A stretch of 17,195 nucleotides of DNA, taken from NCBI GenBank assembly GCA_035291905.1, contig DATDRF010000201.1, positions 1 through 17,195 on the forward strand, in the 5' to 3' direction. This DNA is from JACPLA01 sp035291905 (GTDB lineage: Bacteria > Bacteroidota > Ignavibacteria > UBA10030). Each line of letters starts with the position of its first letter. Position 1 is the first letter of the stretch. A program made the translations under genes and the position numbers. Under the pieces are notes generated by a model, which searched no databases, was not told where the DNA came from, and was given only the letters and a program-made list of their open reading frames with translations. Shown here one piece after another: positions 13,153 to 17,195 of the stretch.

Positions 13153-14067
13153 ATGCTCAAAGGCGTCTTCTCTGTTCTTCCTACACCATTCCTCTCCGAC
13201 GAAACTGTCGATGTTCCCGGGCTGAAGAAGGTCATCGATCTATATCTTGGGGCGGGAGTAAACGGGATTACCGCGTTAGGGGTCACAAGCGAGGCGGCCC
13301 GGATGGGGGAGAAGGATCGCATTCTGGTTCTCGAAACGATCATGAAGCACGTGAACGGCAAAGTACCGGTCGTGGTCGGGGCTTCGGCGGAGGGGCTTCA
13401 AACGTGCCTGGATCTGACGAAGGCGGCGCGGAAGATAGGCGCAGCTGCGGTCATGATAAGCCCGCCAAGATTGCCGAAGTTGAATTCAGCGGCTGTTCTG
13501 AATCATTTTCGGACTGTTGCAGATTCCTCGGACGCAACGATCATTCTCCAGGATTATCCCCCTGTATCGGGATTCACGATGGAGCCGGCACTCCTTGCCC
13601 GAATCGCAAAAGAGATTCCGTCGGTCAAGGGAATCAAGCTCGAAGATCCGCCGACTCCTCTCAAGATCTCGCGCGTCCTTGAGCAAATGGATGGACGCCC
13701 GATCGAGATCGTGGGCGGACTTGGTGGAACATATCTGTTTGAAGAGCTTATGGCCGGCGGTGTCGGAGCCATGACCGGGTTTGCGATTCCCGAGATTCTG
13801 GTGAAGGTTGTAGGTCTCTTCCACGACGGGAAGAAGGATGAAGCCGCGGATTTCTTCTACAGGACGGTCGCCCTGATGCGGTTCGAGTTTCAGGAGGGGA
13901 TTGGCATGGCCGTCCGCAAAGAGATGATTCGGCGAAGGGGCGTACCGATTTCAGCGGTGACCAGGGCTCCTGGTGCACGCATGGAAGATTCGACACTTAA
14001 GACGCTTGATTCAATGATGAGGTGGGCTCAAACCAACTTGAAAGAGATCAGATGGACCTTGGATTGA
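13153..14067 (+). CDS. Dihydrodipicolinate synthase (DapA) family lyase/aldolase, probably not lysine biosynthetic
   Basis: A 304-residue class I aldolase-type TIM barrel. The Schiff-base lysine is Lys162 in VKGIKLEDPP and the conserved tyrosine is Tyr135 in LQDYPP. Two hallmarks of true DapA are changed: the GTTGE loop reads GVTSE (43-47), and the 'YNVPxRTG' segment that supplies the substrate-binding Arg reads YPPVSGFT. It therefore more likely acts on another 2-oxo acid or deaminates/dehydrates a substrate, as do many family members (sugar-acid aldolases, pyrroline-4-hydroxy-2-carboxylate deaminase). It heads an operon: its end overlaps the SDR start by 16 bases, and a proline dehydrogenase follows. 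No clear ribosome site is seen before ATG 13153. Confidence 0.85.
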   Translation: MLKGVFSVLPTPFLSDETVDVPGLKKVIDLYLGAGVNGITALGVTSEAARMGEKDRILVLETIMKHVNGKVPVVVGASAEGLQTCLDLTKAARKIGAAAVMISPPRLPKLNSAAVLNHFRTVADSSDATIILQDYPPVSGFTMEPALLARIAKEIPSVKGIKLEDPPTPLKISRVLEQMDGRPIEIVGGLGGTYLFEELMAGGVGAMTGFAIPEILVKVVGLFHDGKKDEAADFFYRTVALMRFEFQEGIGMAVRKEMIRRRGVPISAVTRAPGARMEDSTLKTLDSMMRWAQTNLKEIRWTLD

Positions 14068-14843
14068 AGAACAAAGTAGCCATGGTATCGGGGGCGAGCA
14101 AAGGCCTGGGTTTTGCAGTGGCAAAAGCCCTTGCGGCTGAGGGGGCCCTCGTTTCGCTTTCATCCCGGGATACGGCATCAATCCAATCGGCGAAAGCTGC
14201 AATTCAAAGCACAACCAAGTCAGACGTTTTTGCCTGTACCGCCGACGTGCGCTCGGCCGAAGCAATCGAGCGCTGGAAAGATGATACGGTGAGGGAATTT
14301 GGCGGGGTTGATCTTCTCTTTTCGAACACAGGCGGACCGCCGGCCGGCGGTTTCATGAACTTTGATGATAAGGCATGGAAGGACGCGATCGAGCTTCTGT
14401 TCCTGAGCGCGGTACGCATTACCAAAGCGGTGGTGCCGGAGATGAAGCAGCGTGGCGGGGGAAGCGTGTTGTATTCGACCTCTTCATCGGTGAAGGAGCC
14501 GATCGACAACCTGACCCTTTCAAATGTCGCGCGGGCACCGGTTGCTGCCCTGGCGAAAACACTGGCAAGGGAATTTGCCAAAGACGGGATCAGGTTCAAC
14601 AACCTTATACCTGGGCGCATTCAAACAGACAGGCTTACAGAGCTCGATACCGCGAATGCGAAGAAAAAGCAGGTCACCGTCGAAGAACAGAGAAATGCGA
14701 TGATAGCGAATATCCCGCTTGGCCGATATGGAACAGCGGATGAGTTCGCCCGTGCTGCGGTGTTTCTTCTTTCGCCTGCGGCGTCGTACATCACGGGCGC
14801 AAGTCTGCAGGTGGACGGCGGAATGCTCAAAGGAGTGTATTAG
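14052..14843 (+). CDS. Short-chain dehydrogenase/reductase family protein with an altered active site
   Basis: A 263-residue Rossmann protein with the nucleotide motif SGASKGLG (13-20), DVRSAEAIE, NTGGPPAGG (92 onward) and the C-terminal DGGMLKGVY. The usual catalytic YxxxK is absent: after the serine loop YSTSSSVKEP the chain reads LTLSNVARAPVAALAKTLA, so the Tyr and Lys positions appear to be Ser157 and Arg161. The following PGRIQTDRLTELD is typical of a known atypical branch labelled beta-ketoacyl-ACP-reductase-like SDR. Whether it is a reductase is doubtful. ATG 14052 is chosen because it gives a normal SDR N-terminus, follows AAAGAGA, and overlaps the upstream gene by 16 bases; an earlier GTG at 14022 adds ten unlikely residues. 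It is translationally coupled to both neighbours. Confidence 0.88.
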   Translation: MDLGLKNKVAMVSGASKGLGFAVAKALAAEGALVSLSSRDTASIQSAKAAIQSTTKSDVFACTADVRSAEAIERWKDDTVREFGGVDLLFSNTGGPPAGGFMNFDDKAWKDAIELLFLSAVRITKAVVPEMKQRGGGSVLYSTSSSVKEPIDNLTLSNVARAPVAALAKTLAREFAKDGIRFNNLIPGRIQTDRLTELDTANAKKKQVTVEEQRNAMIANIPLGRYGTADEFARAAVFLLSPAASYITGASLQVDGGMLKGVY

Positions 14844-14851
14844 GAGAGAGA

Positions 14852-15778
14852 ATGAGTCTGGCCAGAAATGCCCTTCTATGGATCTCAGAAAACCGAAAGC
14901 TGAGAGCAACTCTTCCGCGCTACAAGTTTGTGCGCCGGGCGGTGACCCGATTTATGCCGGGTGAGGAGCTTTCCGATGCGGTCAGAGCTGCGAAGGAACT
15001 CCAGGAGAAGACGATCAACACGATCTTTACAAGATTGGGAGAGAACATTGCCGACAGGGAAGAAGCTCGTGCCGTCGCGGGGCATTATTCGGATTCACTA
15101 AGGGAGATCAAAAAAGAGAGACTAGATACCTATGTCTCGGTGAAATTGACTCAACTGGGGCTGGAGCTCAGCGAAGATGTCTGCTACGAGAATCTTGTTC
15201 AGGTTGTTGAGGAGGCGGAACGGCAGAAGAATCGGGTCTGGATTGACATGGAACAGAGCGGATACGTGGATCGGACTCTCGGGATCTATCGGCGAATTCG
15301 ATCTTCGTTCTCCAACGTTGGAGTTTGTCTTCAGGCCTATTTGTATCGCACTCAAAAGGACATCGAGGATCTCCTGCCACTGAAACCTTCCATCCGCCTG
15401 GTGAAGGGCGCCTACGCAGAACCCGCTACCGTCGCGTTTCCAAAGAAAGCCGATGTGGACGCAAACTTTTTTTCGCTTTCAAAACTCATACTCGAACATG
15501 CCCGGAAGGGAGTCCTGTTTGGGATTGCCACCCATGATCCTGTGCTCATCAGCAGGCTTCAGTGGGAGGCGCAGCGGCAGGGATTGGGGAAGGATGAATT
15601 TGAGTTTCAGCTGCTGTACGGAATAAAAACAGACCTGCAAAGAAAGCTCGCCGAGGAGGGATACCGTGTCCGAAGTCTCATCTCGTACGGGAGCTTCTGG
15701 TTCCCCTGGTATGTCAGAAGACTCGCCGAACGCCCCGCAAATGTTCTGTTTGTTGCCAAGAGCATACTCGCGCGGTGA
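14852..15778 (+). CDS. Proline dehydrogenase (monofunctional, PRODH)
   Basis: A 308-residue enzyme, the size of single-domain bacterial PRODH (Thermus type, about 307). The (beta/alpha)8 signatures are SVKLTQLGLEL, RVWIDMEQSGY, VCLQAYLYRTQKDI, IRLVKGAYAEP, FGIATHDPVLI, EFQLLYGI and the substrate-binding WYVRRLAERPANV (Arg289, Arg290; Glu293). It oxidises L-proline to pyrroline-5-carboxylate with FAD and passes electrons to quinone at the membrane. It starts 8 bases after the SDR stop with AGGAGAGAGA as ribosome site, so it is the third gene of the operon. No pyrroline-5-carboxylate dehydrogenase is in the window, so the second step must be encoded elsewhere, or the substrate is a proline analogue such as hydroxyproline. 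Confidence 0.93.
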   Translation: MSLARNALLWISENRKLRATLPRYKFVRRAVTRFMPGEELSDAVRAAKELQEKTINTIFTRLGENIADREEARAVAGHYSDSLREIKKERLDTYVSVKLTQLGLELSEDVCYENLVQVVEEAERQKNRVWIDMEQSGYVDRTLGIYRRIRSSFSNVGVCLQAYLYRTQKDIEDLLPLKPSIRLVKGAYAEPATVAFPKKADVDANFFSLSKLILEHARKGVLFGIATHDPVLISRLQWEAQRQGLGKDEFEFQLLYGIKTDLQRKLAEEGYRVRSLISYGSFWFPWYVRRLAERPANVLFVAKSILAR

Positions 15779-16189
15779 ATCCCTTAGCCACGCGCAGGGA
15801 TAAATCCCAGGGCTATAAGCCCACAATCGAATCGCAATCCTCCTTGAAGGAGGATGAAGGTTCACAGTAACCAAGCCGACGGAATTTCGGGGATGTGGGG
15901 TGATGCCATAACGTGCGTTTATTTCACGACGACATCACGAAATTGTCGAGTTTGTAGTCTGGTTGCAGGAGTGAAATACGGCTTGAGCGTTGGAGGGTTT
16001 ACGTTGTGGGACTTACCTGCCCGCCCCGGCGAACCAATCGAGGCAGGCGGGAATTCCGGCGTGGAGTTTTCTTTGCTTCTTTCTTTTGTAAAAAGAAAGA
16101 AGAACTACGTTGTAGGATGTTACAGTTTCGTCATCCGCCAGGCAGTCTCTGCAAGTCCATAGGACTCAGAAATCCAATCATGGACCGGG
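15779..16189. other. 411-base convergent intergenic region rich in hairpins
   Basis: No gene is seen. From left to right it holds three consecutive hairpins (GGGAT-AA-ATCCC at 15797-15808; GGGCT-ATA-AGCCC at 15810-15822; ATCCTCCTT-G-AAGGAGGAT at 15837-15855). About 140 bases without evident structure follow. Next are CCTGCC/GGCAGG pairing around 16017-16048 and a perfect 12-bp inverted repeat of CTTCTTTCTTTT at 16076-16102. It separates the proline dehydrogenase (plus strand) from the mannosidase (minus strand), where transcripts converge, so part of it may act as a bidirectional terminator. Confidence 0.6.
16076..16102. repeat. Perfect 12-bp inverted repeat, possible bidirectional terminator
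   Basis: CTTCTTTCTTTT (16076-16087) and AAAAGAAAGAAG (16091-16102) flank the 3-nt loop GTA. The arms are pure pyrimidine and pure purine. There is no separate T-run after the stem on either strand, so termination is suggested only by position between converging genes and by the U-rich arms. Confidence 0.5.
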
Positions 16190-17195
16190 TTACTTCCGCT
16201 TCTTAGGCCGTAACTTCAGCTTCAACGTCTTAATCTCAAAAGCCCCGAACCTGAGCGAAAGCCGTCCTTTTGAAGGCTTGAGCTTCTGCGTCACCTGTTC
16301 CAGCAGATCGCATTCAAACGCCTGATCGATTCCGTACCCGAAATCAAGATGGTGCCTGCCTGAAACACCGTGGGCTTCATGCAAACGGACAATGATCTCC
16401 GGACCGTCGTCGGCTTTCTTCACGGCGTCGAGGCACAAGGCGGCGGGCAAAGAAGTGAGAAGCGAGGGCATTCCCGACGAGATGGAGTTTCCTCGAATAA
16501 CAATGGGATTATTGAGTTCCCGAGCCCTTCGAACTGTCTCCCCCTTCCGCCAGTCGCCTGCATGAGGATAGAGTGCGTATGTGAACTCGTGATCATCCTG
16601 GTCAGTCGCTTGGGCCCCGCCGTGCCGGATTGGGTCAACCGGGTGGGGATACCGCGGAGAACGGAGCAGCGTGAGACGCATGGTTCCGTCCTTGATGTCG
16701 TGCCCGTACTTGCAGTCGTTCAGGAGGCTGACGCCGAATTTTGATTCGGAGAGATCAGCCCACTGCTGAGCGGGAACCTCGAATTTCGCCTTGTCCTCGG
16801 GGGTCTTGGGCCTCGCTGATCGTTCGAAGGAACCAAACGGTATCTCGTACGTGGCGTGGCTGGGATTGAGATTCACCGGGAACGCGGCTTTCAGGAGGAT
16901 CTGTGAATCGGACCAACGTGCGAGGGTCTTGAAATCGACGCGGGGTGAACGATGGTACAAACGAATGAACTGGGTAATTCGCGAGCGATCGGTTCGCCAG
17001 ACGGATTCAAGGGTAAGGCGTAGCGGGCCGTTTTCGAGAATGCGGGCGCTCTTGAACTGCAGGATGTCCGCCTTCTTATTCTCATAGTTTGCGTCTATGT
17101 CCCATGCCTCCCATTGCTGCGGCAGGTCATGGAACGCCTGCAGGACATTCCCCCTGGCACCCTTCTTCAGAAGCTCGCGTCGTAAGGGCTTGCTG
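16190..17195 (-). CDS. Alpha-mannosidase, GH38 family, C-terminal part (5' end outside window)
   Basis: The minus-strand frame is open from the window edge (17195) to TAA at 16190-16192, giving 334 residues. Near its start it reads VLQAFHDLPQQWEAWDIDANYE, a hallmark of the GH38 C-terminal domain ('Lxxxxxxpxx(W)DAWDID'). It continues with GPLRLTLESVWRTDRSRITQ, VDFKTLARWSD, YEIPFGSFER, GVSLLNDCKYGHDI, LRLTLLRSPRYPHP and HEFTYALYPHAGDW, the beta-sandwich that follows the catalytic domain and helps shape the substrate site. The zinc-binding catalytic domain lies upstream, outside the window. No signal peptide can be judged. The enzyme trims alpha-mannosides from glycans. The TTG at 16960 is not a real start, because homology continues to the window edge. 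Confidence 0.92.
   Translation of the reverse strand, partial: SKPLRRELLKKGARGNVLQAFHDLPQQWEAWDIDANYENKKADILQFKSARILENGPLRLTLESVWRTDRSRITQFIRLYHRSPRVDFKTLARWSDSQILLKAAFPVNLNPSHATYEIPFGSFERSARPKTPEDKAKFEVPAQQWADLSESKFGVSLLNDCKYGHDIKDGTMRLTLLRSPRYPHPVDPIRHGGAQATDQDDHEFTYALYPHAGDWRKGETVRRARELNNPIVIRGNSISSGMPSLLTSLPAALCLDAVKKADDGPEIIVRLHEAHGVSGRHHLDFGYGIDQAFECDLLEQVTQKLKPSKGRLSLRFGAFEIKTLKLKLRPKKRK

Noticed and set aside
13153..14067. dapA of lysine biosynthesis
   Set aside because: The GTTGE loop and the substrate-binding Arg segment are altered, and no lysine-pathway genes are adjacent.

Overview
The window looks like chromosomal DNA from an uncultured member of the Bacteroidota/Ignavibacteria (FCB) lineage. 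The support is a Type IX secretion C-terminal domain of the NYPNPFNPSTT type, many secreted proteins and lipoproteins, a promoter candidate with the TAnnTTTG box, and five of five predicted signal-peptidase-I substrates with Gln at +1 (the Bacteroidetes 'Q-rule'). No species can be named. There are no rRNA or tRNA genes, no CRISPR array and no intact transposase.

Layout. Positions 1-144 are the C-terminus of a flavodoxin/WrbA-like protein. Positions 180-352 look like a MITE-like inverted-repeat element. Next come a small membrane protein with a CxxC...CxxC tail (377-922), a secreted dipeptidyl-peptidase-IV-like protease (1045-3261) closed by a strong terminator, an unknown secreted Cys-containing protein (3347-4087), a lipoprotein (4164-4679), a DUF2277 protein (4838-5107), a Tat-exported GH109-type Gfo/Idh/MocA protein (5261-6631), a small lipoprotein (6737-7207), a PAP2 phosphatase behind a terminator-bearing leader (about 7560-8453) and a BNR-repeat Type IX cargo protein (8661-10238). 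The operon buk-ptb (10269-12269) follows, then a secreted 'FDFWVGEWDV' protein (12459-12980) and a tight operon of a DHDPS-family lyase/aldolase, an atypical SDR and a proline dehydrogenase (13153-15778). A 411-base non-coding convergent region full of hairpins follows. Last, on the minus strand, is the C-terminal part of a GH38 alpha-mannosidase, cut by the window edge.

Biology. The gene set suits a heterotroph living on protein and glycans: extracellular peptidase, glycosidases, proline oxidation, and acyl-CoA to acyl-phosphate to acid plus ATP through Ptb/Buk. No defence system, phage or biosynthetic cluster was seen.

The most unusual content is between the genes. (i) A two-hairpin element occurs twice, just upstream of DUF2277 and of the GH109 gene, with loops diverged, stems conserved and one compensatory base pair. 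(ii) Several unrelated short-word repeat arrays are present, most with a 7-nt period and often in inverted pairs, like the heptanucleotide STRR repeats of cyanobacteria. (iii) The MITE-like element appears to carry an outward promoter for the next gene. (iv) The PAP2 leader contains an intrinsic terminator immediately before the coding region. The protein-coding part is mostly ordinary.
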